Source: Bacillota bacterium (GTDB taxonomy: Bacteria > Bacillota > Clostridia > Acetivibrionales > DSM-1351). Taken from it: 14,115 nt of DNA. The stretch lies in NCBI GenBank assembly GCA_023395575.1, contig JAEWZA010000081.1:1-14115 (forward strand). Reading direction: 5' to 3'. How positions within the stretch are numbered: the stretch's first letter is position 1; every line of letters starts with the position of its first letter. Shown one piece after another: positions 7,141 to 14,115 of this stretch. Position numbers and translations under genes: made by a program. The notes below the pieces were generated by a model, which was given only the letters and a program-made list of their open reading frames with translations, did no database searches and was not told the origin of the DNA.

Positions 7141-8754
7141 TTATAAATTTGAAAGCTTTTCATACAACCTATCCGCCAATTCTTCAATACTCCAACTTTT
7201 TCTTGTGTGCATAATTCTCTCATTTCCAATACCCTTACCAGAAAAATTATTAAGAACATCTTGATTCCAACTGCCGTTATTATTTACTAGCGATATCAAA
7301 ACCTGATGAAACACAGCACATTCTTCTGACTTATTAATTGTTTTTCCAAATATAAGTACAAGTGTTGATAATGGCCGCCCCTGACGCTCAACTTCAATCA
7401 AATGATATGTACAATTTTCATCTACAGATACAGCAGCTATTACATATTTTCTTGGAGTACTGCCATCATCCAACTTGTTATACCATTTTCCTATCATACC
7501 TTCAGGTAAATCCCCTATCAAATAAGAAACGTCTATATCTATATATCGGTTCTTTAGCTCAATCAGGACTTTAATAAAAGTACCGATATCTCCTTCACAT
7601 GGCTCATTATTTCTATCCAACTCACGAAATTCTATCCCCTCCATTAAATTAAGTCCTCCTGAGTCAGTTGTTGTAACTTTGTTATTTGAATTAATTTCAA
7701 CATCTTTTGTTTTTTCATTCGAGCCAGTTCTCTGGATAATTGAAGTCTGTGGTTTCAAACGTATTATCGGAGGAATTTCAAAGTCATGTTGTGCAGTTTC
7801 TATAGCCACAGTTTTTTCACTTTTTCTAGAGCCATCACATTTATTATCTATTTCAAGAAATTCATCAGGAATTATTATATGTCTTCTGATTCTTGGCTTA
7901 TTCACTTTTGTGACGTCATGAATATGTGGCGAATATACCTCAGCAAAATACCTACATGCATTTTTTTCTTTAAAGTAGATAATTTCTTCTATTCTAATTA
8001 TTCCGTCTCGACCTCTCATATACCTTGCCTTAATCTCAAAATGACCTTCCAAGGGGAACTGAAAATGAATACCCCTCGTACTTCCATTTGCTATACACTT
8101 ATATATCTCACCAATAGCACGTTTAGCTTTGTTGCTTGTTCCTAGCCATATTATGTGTTCAATATTTCTTCTTGTTAAGAGATCCCCAGGATAGTCTTTT
8201 GAAAAATATATTCTTACTAAGTTATTATTCTTTATATCGTGTTCAACTATAAAATACTGGTCAAGTGAATTTGGCTCTAGCACTGCATAATTAAGCTTTC
8301 TATTTTTAGTTAGCATTGCACGAATTATTTCTAAAACTGGGATACGAACTTCTCCAACAGTACTTTTTAGAACAAAATAATTTTTCATTATTATATTTTT
8401 GTTTCCGTCTCCCGTTACTATCTCTCCAGCATCTGTAATACATGTTGGAGATTGTGAATTGAAAGCAAATGAATCTATTTGGTCTTTTAAGTCATAGCTA
8501 GAGCATTCCTCTGACGATAATAATCTTCCATCACAATATAACCTACCAATTCTCATATATTCCAATGTACCCCACGGAATATCGCATCTGTATATGTCCT
8601 GCTTCTGTCCTACCTTCTTAAAATATACTGCCATAGTCCATCGTCCCTTTATATCTCTATAAGGATGGTCTACCCAGTATAATTTAGCTGCTTCTCCCGG
8701 TCTAAACGGCCACTGATTGAGTTTAATTTTCTTGTATGTTTTTTTAGCTGTCAA
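7141..8754 (-). CDS. tnsE: TnsE, targeting protein for replicating or conjugative DNA
   Basis: In Tn7, TnsE recognises recessed 3' ends and the sliding clamp and sends insertions to lagging-strand replication, especially on conjugating plasmids. Several things support the call: position after tnsD; length 537 against my recollection of 538 for Tn7 TnsE; a C-terminal part with the same run of motifs (DGSTPRKYVIAAVSV, LIEVERQGRPLSTLVL and a final tryptophan-containing helix near SWSIEELADRLYEKL); and an IPVLEIIRAML segment (residues 138-148) where Tn7 TnsE has IPQLELARSLF, the region linked to clamp binding. The TTG at 8754 is preferred because AAGGGGG stands 8 nt upstream (8763-8769). An upstream TTG at 8793 lacks such a site and would add 13 unsupported residues. 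The start overlaps the tnsD stop by 11 bp. A polar, low-complexity middle (about 290-370) separates the two halves. Confidence 0.88.
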   Translation of the reverse strand: MTAKKTYKKIKLNQWPFRPGEAAKLYWVDHPYRDIKGRWTMAVYFKKVGQKQDIYRCDIPWGTLEYMRIGRLYCDGRLLSSEECSSYDLKDQIDSFAFNSQSPTCITDAGEIVTGDGNKNIIMKNYFVLKSTVGEVRIPVLEIIRAMLTKNRKLNYAVLEPNSLDQYFIVEHDIKNNNLVRIYFSKDYPGDLLTRRNIEHIIWLGTSNKAKRAIGEIYKCIANGSTRGIHFQFPLEGHFEIKARYMRGRDGIIRIEEIIYFKEKNACRYFAEVYSPHIHDVTKVNKPRIRRHIIIPDEFLEIDNKCDGSRKSEKTVAIETAQHDFEIPPIIRLKPQTSIIQRTGSNEKTKDVEINSNNKVTTTDSGGLNLMEGIEFRELDRNNEPCEGDIGTFIKVLIELKNRYIDIDVSYLIGDLPEGMIGKWYNKLDDGSTPRKYVIAAVSVDENCTYHLIEVERQGRPLSTLVLIFGKTINKSEECAVFHQVLISLVNNNGSWNQDVLNNFSGKGIGNERIMHTRKSWSIEELADRLYEKLSNL

Positions 8755-10660
8755 TATCTTTACCCCCTTGATAACGAATAATATTAGTTTCAATTTGTTT
8801 CTTAACCTTGATAGAGATGTTTTTCTTTAACCCTGCTAAACGATAAATTTCCCATCTTGATATATATTCCTTTTCTTCAAATAGCTTTTTACATACAACA
8901 TTAACTCTTCTAATTTGGAAATCTTCAATTGTTTCAATAACTTGATTAATAAATGCTTTTGTTTGAGGAAGTTTATCTAATTTTTTCTCAAGAGTTGATG
9001 TTAAGCCAGACTTTTTACCCAAAAGAGATAAGGTTATTCTAACTGGATTCTCACTGTGCTTAAGAGCTTTATGGACTTCCATAATATGCTTAAGAATTTG
9101 TTTATCCCTTTCATCCCAATCTACTTTTTTAGAAATAATCATCTCTGATGTGTGTAATTTTAATGGCAAGATGCTTTTTAACCATTTCTGATCATTCCTA
9201 TACAGCCATGCATACTGTTTCTTAAGAGCTGCACGTACTTGTGTAATAGTACACTCTTGATTTTCCCTAATAAAATCTTGAATATTATCCTTGTATATCT
9301 TTTCAAGTTGAGAGTTAATATTATTTTTACAATCAACTTCTTTTTCAGTTAATACTGTCATATTACCAGTAAGTTTATGTCTCAATTTATATTGCTCTGC
9401 AAACTTTACAACTGTTTTGGGATCACAGCGCATGATTTTTGCTAGTTCTCTAATCCCATAATTACGCTGGGTTAGGTAGCATTTTAGTTTATTTTCCCAA
9501 ACAGTTCCAAACTCTTTTATTCTTCCAATCTTATATTTGTCACTCTCACATTTATCAGGTCCTTTCCTCGAATATTTAAACCCACAACTGCATGCAAACG
9601 TTCCTACAGGTTGTCTACTTTTCGAATCAACAGTAATAATACAATTGGTAACCACCTTGCATTGAAAATGGTCTGATGCAGGATTTAAACAGTACCATGG
9701 TCCTACACCGAAGGGTCTTGACTTTATGCTATTGTAATGAAAAAATTCATCAATATTATTAGAAAGATATTGTATTAAGAGTATATGTCGTAAAGGGTGT
9801 ACAACTCTTCCTGGCTTCCTAGTTATAACTTTCAGCCAATTATACTCATTATCATTGTCTATTTCAGATTCAAGTCTCGACAGCAGCTTTTCTCCATAAT
9901 AAGCATTAAACTCATTAAACAAATCTGTTTGTCTAACATGACCACCATGGGTTATCAACTGCTTTTCGTTTAAACAATTCAAATATTGCTCATGTACTTT
10001 TTTCTGATCCCAGTTAAGAGACGGATTATTATAAAGGTAATTGATATTCACAGCTATATTTTTTAGATGAGCAGCAATTGTTGCATCTTTCTCATAATGC
10101 TGCTCTAAATCAAGAAATTCGTATTTCATCCGTATAAATTCAATTCGACTTACATCCGTATACTTCTTATTATAGGTTTTCAATAGACACTCATGTATAG
10201 GACACACAATAACGCCCTGAACTTGATGTATACACATAAAATACGGCTCTCCAAATCTTTGCTTCTGCTCGACAGCACATTCCGGGCAGTAGCTTAATCC
10301 ATCTTTCTTACAAATGCTACCTGCAACGACTCCAACTTTTGTATATAATCCCTTTCCGTCTCCATTTTTTATGGATTCTATAATTTTATTTGCTGTTATA
10401 GTGGAAATAAAAGGTCTGTATACCGGAAACAAGGTATGATTATTAATCAGATAGTCAGGATTATAAATGCTTCCCGAAGGTAGCTGACTACACAACTGTA
10501 TAAGTCTGCTAGGAAAATACACTGTAGGTATCACATTAGGTGTCTTAAAAAATTCTACAAGAGTCTCCTTAAAGTTAGTATTCTTGGAATAAAAATGATG
10601 TCTGGCAATTGTACTATACAATAATTCACGTTCATAGGCCTCAGCAAAGAAGTTAAGCAT
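8744..10660 (-). CDS. tnsD: TnsD, TniQ-family site-specific target selector, enlarged
   Basis: 638 residues, against 508 for Tn7 TnsD as I recall it. TnsD binds a chromosomal attachment site and recruits TnsC. The N-terminal half is a TniQ domain: YSTIARHHFYS near 15-25, HTLFPVYRPF near 75, and a CCCH zinc site C125, C128, C153, H156, one residue off the C124/C127/C152/H155 of Tn7. The C-terminal 160 residues also follow Tn7 TnsD, with YAWLYRNDQKWL, VDWDERDKQILKHI, LDKLPQTKAF and IEDFQIRRV. Between them is an additional section (about 320-440) with four cysteines (C324, C334, C357, C359) suggesting a second zinc finger, then a helix-turn-helix-like stretch (YGIRELAKIMRCDPKTVVKF). ATG at 10660, 2 bp after the tnsC stop, with GGAG at 10671-10674. 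The Tn7-like C-terminus suggests glmS-linked targeting, but the insert may alter specificity. Confidence 0.93.
   Translation of the reverse strand: MLNFFAEAYERELLYSTIARHHFYSKNTNFKETLVEFFKTPNVIPTVYFPSRLIQLCSQLPSGSIYNPDYLINNHTLFPVYRPFISTITANKIIESIKNGDGKGLYTKVGVVAGSICKKDGLSYCPECAVEQKQRFGEPYFMCIHQVQGVIVCPIHECLLKTYNKKYTDVSRIEFIRMKYEFLDLEQHYEKDATIAAHLKNIAVNINYLYNNPSLNWDQKKVHEQYLNCLNEKQLITHGGHVRQTDLFNEFNAYYGEKLLSRLESEIDNDNEYNWLKVITRKPGRVVHPLRHILLIQYLSNNIDEFFHYNSIKSRPFGVGPWYCLNPASDHFQCKVVTNCIITVDSKSRQPVGTFACSCGFKYSRKGPDKCESDKYKIGRIKEFGTVWENKLKCYLTQRNYGIRELAKIMRCDPKTVVKFAEQYKLRHKLTGNMTVLTEKEVDCKNNINSQLEKIYKDNIQDFIRENQECTITQVRAALKKQYAWLYRNDQKWLKSILPLKLHTSEMIISKKVDWDERDKQILKHIMEVHKALKHSENPVRITLSLLGKKSGLTSTLEKKLDKLPQTKAFINQVIETIEDFQIRRVNVVCKKLFEEKEYISRWEIYRLAGLKKNISIKVKKQIETNIIRYQGGKDIDS
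8763..8769 (-). promoter_or_regulatory. Ribosome-binding site deciding the TTG start of tnsE
   Basis: AAGGGGG on the minus strand lies inside the end of tnsD and 8 nt before the TTG at 8754. It supports coupled translation and a non-ATG start. Confidence 0.65.
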
Positions 10661-10662
10661 TT

Positions 10663-12384
10663 TTACACTACTCCATAAAATTCAGTAAAAGGATTCTTTA
10701 TATATCCATTTTCAATTAGAGCATTATAAATGGGCTTCTTCTTCTTTTCGCATTCATCAAAGGCTATCCTCAGATCATCTTTACTTTTATTGGCTCTAAT
10801 TTTAGGCAAATTATAAACATTTTTTTCATTTTGTCCCTTCAGTAACTTCTCCATCAGGGTTAGTGAGATCCTTTTTTTTACTACTTCATACTCTTCGTCC
10901 AAGTCATTCTTTGAAAGAGAATTTTCAATAATATTAGTAAATTCCGAATCTTTAATGCTGTTAAATAAACCGGTTAATGATATATCCTCAATTAATTTCT
11001 CAAGTAGTTCATACATTAACATTTTTGAATTACGTTTTTCTTGCTCAGCAAATTGCTTTATTCTTCCCTGAAGTTCTATCTTTCCGCGAACGTTATTGAC
11101 TATATCTTCAAGATTTACTTTGATATCTTCATATTTACAGATATCTTCTATATTGCTACTTCTCAAAGCTTTTATCATAGGCTGGATCATATGGAAGTCT
11201 TCTCGAGCCGTTTTCCGTATTAGCTCAGCTGTTATAACTTCTGTTCCACTTTGTAATGCACGTTCTTGGGCAACAATAAATAAGTTCACTGCTATTGCTG
11301 TTATTCCTTGCGACTCATCATACATTACAGCATTAAACTCATGACTAAATTCAGTATCTTCCGATAACCACTGAAAGCTCCACAGTGTCTCAATAAAGAA
11401 ATCCCATTCATCATCCTTATGCATTCTATCCCAAATGATGTTACCTTCACTACCAGCTCTACGTGCTTGCCGAAAATCTTTCTTAAGGACTTTTAAGGCT
11501 TTAAATGTCCCAATAAGAATAGTCGGAACGCCAATAACATTTTGAAGCGTAACAAAGAAATTTAGCATTTCATCCGAATCATTCTTTTTATTGATTAAAT
11601 GCTGCATTTCATCAATAGCTAATACTCCGATTCCGTAAATAGAGGCCAAATAAGTCATATAAATCATCATTGTAGCAGCTGAATTACGGTTATTACCAAA
11701 CTTCTCAAAATATTTTGTTGTTCCAATTACATCATCTATAGATTTAAAGAATATTTTGCATAGTGTTTTAAGTGAGCCATCATATGGGCAGTCTATCTTT
11801 AACCATACTATTTGAGTTCTGATTAATGGGTTTCCTTTGTAATCACTGTGATGTATAACCTGTGGGTACATCATAAACAGTCTTTCAATTGCTGTTGTTT
11901 TACCTATACCGCTAATCCCAATAATACTCAAACTGTCAGCAGTTGATCTCAAGGTTTCACTAAGCTTTCTAAACTTTTCCTCTATTTCTTGATTGCTATA
12001 CTGCTTAATATCATTTAACAACCTTAATCTTTGTAAAAATTCGATTGAACATGGATTACGAGCAAGATACCCCTGACGTATCATTGCTGAAATCTCCTGT
12101 TCAATTCTGGTGTGAATATTTAATGGCTGAATAAATCTTTTGAGTTTTTTAATTATGTGATAACGTACATTCGCCCTTTTATCTTTATCCTCGCTTTTAA
12201 CATTAGGGTAGAATGTAAATTGATCAATTACCTCCTCCATATTGAAAATCGGAGGTAACGCTTCAATAAAAGGATTATTCTCATATTCATCTAACTCCTG
12301 TTTAAGATATTCAGGTTCCCATATCACCCTACCCTTAAATACCGAATAATTTATTATATAGTCATTTGGGACCAAGCTTTTCAT
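10663..12384 (-). CDS. tnsC: TnsC, AAA+ ATPase transposition regulator
   Basis: 573 residues, close to the 555 of Tn7 TnsC. It forms ATP-bound filaments on target DNA, links the target selectors TnsD and TnsE to the TnsA-TnsB transposase, and mediates target immunity. Visible motifs: Walker A GISGIGKT (156-163), Walker B GVLAIDEMQHL with D258-E259, and sensor-1-like TILIGT (288-293), followed by a basic RQARRAG segment near 305 that may hold an arginine finger. The N-terminal 150 residues and C-terminal tail (about 420-573) flank the ATPase core as in Tn7, where they contact TnsD and TnsA. The ATG at 12384 lies 23 bp inside the end of tnsB and is preceded by GGAGG with good spacing, so translation is coupled. 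No disabling change is seen. Confidence 0.94.
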   Translation of the reverse strand: MKSLVPNDYIINYSVFKGRVIWEPEYLKQELDEYENNPFIEALPPIFNMEEVIDQFTFYPNVKSEDKDKRANVRYHIIKKLKRFIQPLNIHTRIEQEISAMIRQGYLARNPCSIEFLQRLRLLNDIKQYSNQEIEEKFRKLSETLRSTADSLSIIGISGIGKTTAIERLFMMYPQVIHHSDYKGNPLIRTQIVWLKIDCPYDGSLKTLCKIFFKSIDDVIGTTKYFEKFGNNRNSAATMMIYMTYLASIYGIGVLAIDEMQHLINKKNDSDEMLNFFVTLQNVIGVPTILIGTFKALKVLKKDFRQARRAGSEGNIIWDRMHKDDEWDFFIETLWSFQWLSEDTEFSHEFNAVMYDESQGITAIAVNLFIVAQERALQSGTEVITAELIRKTAREDFHMIQPMIKALRSSNIEDICKYEDIKVNLEDIVNNVRGKIELQGRIKQFAEQEKRNSKMLMYELLEKLIEDISLTGLFNSIKDSEFTNIIENSLSKNDLDEEYEVVKKRISLTLMEKLLKGQNEKNVYNLPKIRANKSKDDLRIAFDECEKKKKPIYNALIENGYIKNPFTEFYGVV

Positions 12385-14115
12385 CTCTCTTCCTCCGTAA
12401 TATGCTAATAGTATTGTTTATAGGTTTATTATTATTTGAGCCATTTAACGTGTCTGATTCTTTTATATCAATCTCCGTGACCAAATTCTTGTCCTCTATA
12501 CCAAGCTCAAAGGCTTGTTTATTCCTTAATTCAGCACGTTCCTCTTTTCTGTTCTCCTTTATGTTAGATAACCTAGCTTTTTTTGTTTCATTAATACTCT
12601 GAACGCTTTTTCTTTTTTGCGCTTTATTTATAATTTTCTCAATAGCAACATCCATATTTATCCTATTCTGATTGTTTTCATCAGTACGGTCGACTATTAT
12701 TTCTTTCTTAAGCTCTTCCAAAAACACAACTTCTTCTATTTGCAAATCCTTATAGTCAAAACTCTTTTCAAGCATAAAACACTTTACAAATCGTCTACCT
12801 TTCTCATCGGGAATATAAATATAGTTTATATTTCTTGGATCATATACTATATCCGAATAGCTTCTGCTCAATTTTATAAACCATTGCTCTTCAATAGCTT
12901 TTTGGGAACTGTAGTACATGCCTTTAAAACATATGCCCTCTCTTGATATGCTGACTTTCGCTCTTGGAAGCAAGTTTAGTCTAACAATATCCGTCGGATA
13001 CTTATTAAACCTACCTTTTCTATTAGCGATACCCCACTTCCACATTGCAACAGGCTTGGGCGGAATCTCTGCAGCTATCATTTCCTTTTCCATTTGAAAC
13101 TGTTCTTTAACATTATTGTTATGCCAAATAACCTGTTGAATAATTATCTGGGTGAATTCATCTAGGTTTAATGTCGCATCAAGCCTGTAATCATTATCAC
13201 CACGTTCTCTAAATTCTTTTTCAATAGCACCTGGTGCTTTATGTTTTATTCGATCATTGGTTGTTCTGAAGTATCTTTCAACTATACCTTTTAAATCCCC
13301 ACGATATGCTGCAGTATTTTCTACAGTTACTTTGAGGTTATTAATCAGGTTTGAAACGCTATAACCTTCAAATTCTCCTCTATCTGCAAGAATTACCTCA
13401 GGAAGAAATGAATTTGGCCACATATCTTCTGTAATTTCAATACCATATTTTTTACAGAACTCAACTTTATCAGCTACAATATTATCAAGTGCCATCATTG
13501 CACCTATCCACGATGGACCTTCCAAGCCAACAAAAATACCCACAACCATTCTTGAATATATATCTATCACCGCATATACTACCGGTCGACCAATTATTCT
13601 ATGCGGATGTACTTTACTTACAAGGTATATATCCGCAGGTGTAGCGTCTACTTGATACTTTGAGCCAGGTCCATATACTTCCATATTCGAATTTCCTAAA
13701 AGTTCACGCATTTGTAAATTGAATTTAGTTTCACTATTGCGTGATATGAAGTCTTTTTTAGGATCTCTATATTTAGAAAACCAATAATAGAATTGATGGT
13801 AGGTTGGTATTCTGCTACTATCCCAAACTTGTATCTCTAACTGGTCATTATTAGTCACCTTATTGGAAAAATATTTCCGCAGCATAGAATCATAGGCATC
13901 TCTTAGGGTAGGTTTCTTGCCATTTCTAAAGAATTGGTTTATTGACATTTCAAAAATTCTTCTTATATTTTCAGTTATATTTATTCCAATAATTACTTTG
14001 CCATTCAAGCCTATAGCTTTAGGTCTACCCCTTTTTTTATCTGTAGCACCCCGTATTTTCCCTTGTGCTCCTGAGTTAGAGTACTCGGGTATTAACGAGT
14101 TTTTAGTCATTCCCC
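12362..14115 (-). CDS. tnsB: TnsB, DDE transposase subunit (5' end outside window)
   Basis: TnsB binds repeats in the transposon ends and performs 3'-end cleavage and strand joining. The visible 582 residues from the ATG at 14110 contain the triad D155 (YQVDAT), D243 (LADRGE) and E278 (GIVERY). The spacings of 88 and 35 residues equal those I recall for Tn7 TnsB (D273, D361, E396). That implies an offset of about 118 residues, so the ATG at 14110 is probably internal; the frame stays open to the window edge and total length should be near 700. The segment DKKRGRPK near residue 25 is normally well inside TnsB, supporting this. After the catalytic core come a beta-rich domain (about 365-440) and a very basic/acidic helical tail (about 500-582) ending ILRRKRDEKLGPK; the TnsB C-terminus contacts TnsC. 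The last 23 bp overlap tnsC. Confidence 0.94.
   Translation of the reverse strand, partial: GMTKNSLIPEYSNSGAQGKIRGATDKKRGRPKAIGLNGKVIIGINITENIRRIFEMSINQFFRNGKKPTLRDAYDSMLRKYFSNKVTNNDQLEIQVWDSSRIPTYHQFYYWFSKYRDPKKDFISRNSETKFNLQMRELLGNSNMEVYGPGSKYQVDATPADIYLVSKVHPHRIIGRPVVYAVIDIYSRMVVGIFVGLEGPSWIGAMMALDNIVADKVEFCKKYGIEITEDMWPNSFLPEVILADRGEFEGYSVSNLINNLKVTVENTAAYRGDLKGIVERYFRTTNDRIKHKAPGAIEKEFRERGDNDYRLDATLNLDEFTQIIIQQVIWHNNNVKEQFQMEKEMIAAEIPPKPVAMWKWGIANRKGRFNKYPTDIVRLNLLPRAKVSISREGICFKGMYYSSQKAIEEQWFIKLSRSYSDIVYDPRNINYIYIPDEKGRRFVKCFMLEKSFDYKDLQIEEVVFLEELKKEIIVDRTDENNQNRINMDVAIEKIINKAQKRKSVQSINETKKARLSNIKENRKEERAELRNKQAFELGIEDKNLVTEIDIKESDTLNGSNNNKPINNTISILRRKRDEKLGPK

Larger units (their letters stand above)
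7141..14115 (-). mobile_element. Tn7-type transposon, transposition module tnsB-C-D-E (partial)
   Basis: Four consecutive minus-strand genes in the Tn7 order B, C, D, E, with overlaps of 23 bp (B/C) and 11 bp (D/E) and a 2-bp gap (C/D), implying one polycistronic transcript from beyond 14115. tnsA and the right transposon end should lie there. By analogy with Tn7, the genes read away from that end and the cargo lies between tnsE and the left end, which would make the operons at 1529-6900 cargo. The left end was not located. No transposition gene shows a frameshift or a missing catalytic residue, so the module may be functional. Confidence 0.92.

Noticed and set aside
8755..8793. Longer TnsE start at 8793
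   Set aside because: The codon is TTG with no ribosome-binding site. The downstream TTG at 8754 has a good one and gives the expected protein length.
12366..12946. Plus-strand open frames opposite tnsB (also others opposite tnsC, tnsE and the HD-GHKL gene)
   Set aside because: They lie wholly opposite well-supported genes, lack ribosome-binding sites and have compositions expected of antisense shadows.
7141..14115. CRISPR-associated transposon or Tn5053/Tn402-type element
   Set aside because: No cas gene or CRISPR repeats are present in the window. A TnsE gene and the Tn7-like TnsD C-terminus point to a classical Tn7-type element. Genes beyond 14115 cannot be judged.

Overview
The window is strongly AT-rich, has GGAGG-type ribosome-binding sites and tightly packed genes, and looks like a low-GC Gram-positive bacterium (Firmicutes; genus not determinable from sequence alone). 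Its right half is the transposition module of a Tn7-type transposon. Most of the rest looks like cargo or flanking DNA.

Right half (7141-14115, all minus strand): tnsB (5' end beyond the window), tnsC, tnsD and tnsE overlap or nearly abut in the canonical Tn7 order. tnsA and the right transposon end are expected just past base 14115. TnsB keeps the DDE triad with the spacing I recall for Tn7 TnsB (88 and 35 residues), TnsC is an AAA+ ATPase of about Tn7 length, TnsD has the TniQ CCCH zinc site plus a Tn7-like C-terminal domain, and TnsE is 537 residues from a TTG start. Having both TnsD and TnsE suggests two targeting modes: a fixed chromosomal site (in Tn7, downstream of glmS) and replicating or conjugating DNA.

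Middle (5009-7006, minus strand): a self-contained two-gene operon with a sigma-A-type promoter, an inverted repeat over the -35 box, a gene of unknown function, an XRE regulator fused to an ImmA/IrrE (M78) zinc peptidase, and a strong intrinsic terminator. It resembles a regulated toxin/defence or mobile-element control module.

Left-centre (1529-4684, minus strand): a lone 1051-residue protein combining an HD phosphohydrolase-like domain, an Hsp90/GHKL ATPase domain and a long C-terminal region I do not recognise. As a stand-alone gene in transposon cargo it is the best candidate here for an uncharacterised defence system.

Left end (1-1528): the C-terminal 199 residues of a plus-strand, probably exported protein, then about 930 bp without an intact gene. 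This gap holds two hairpins and eroded reading frames, one resembling the C-terminal catalytic region of an IS1182-family transposase. No transposon left end can be placed with confidence; a weak candidate starts near base 746. I see no CRISPR array, tRNA or rRNA.
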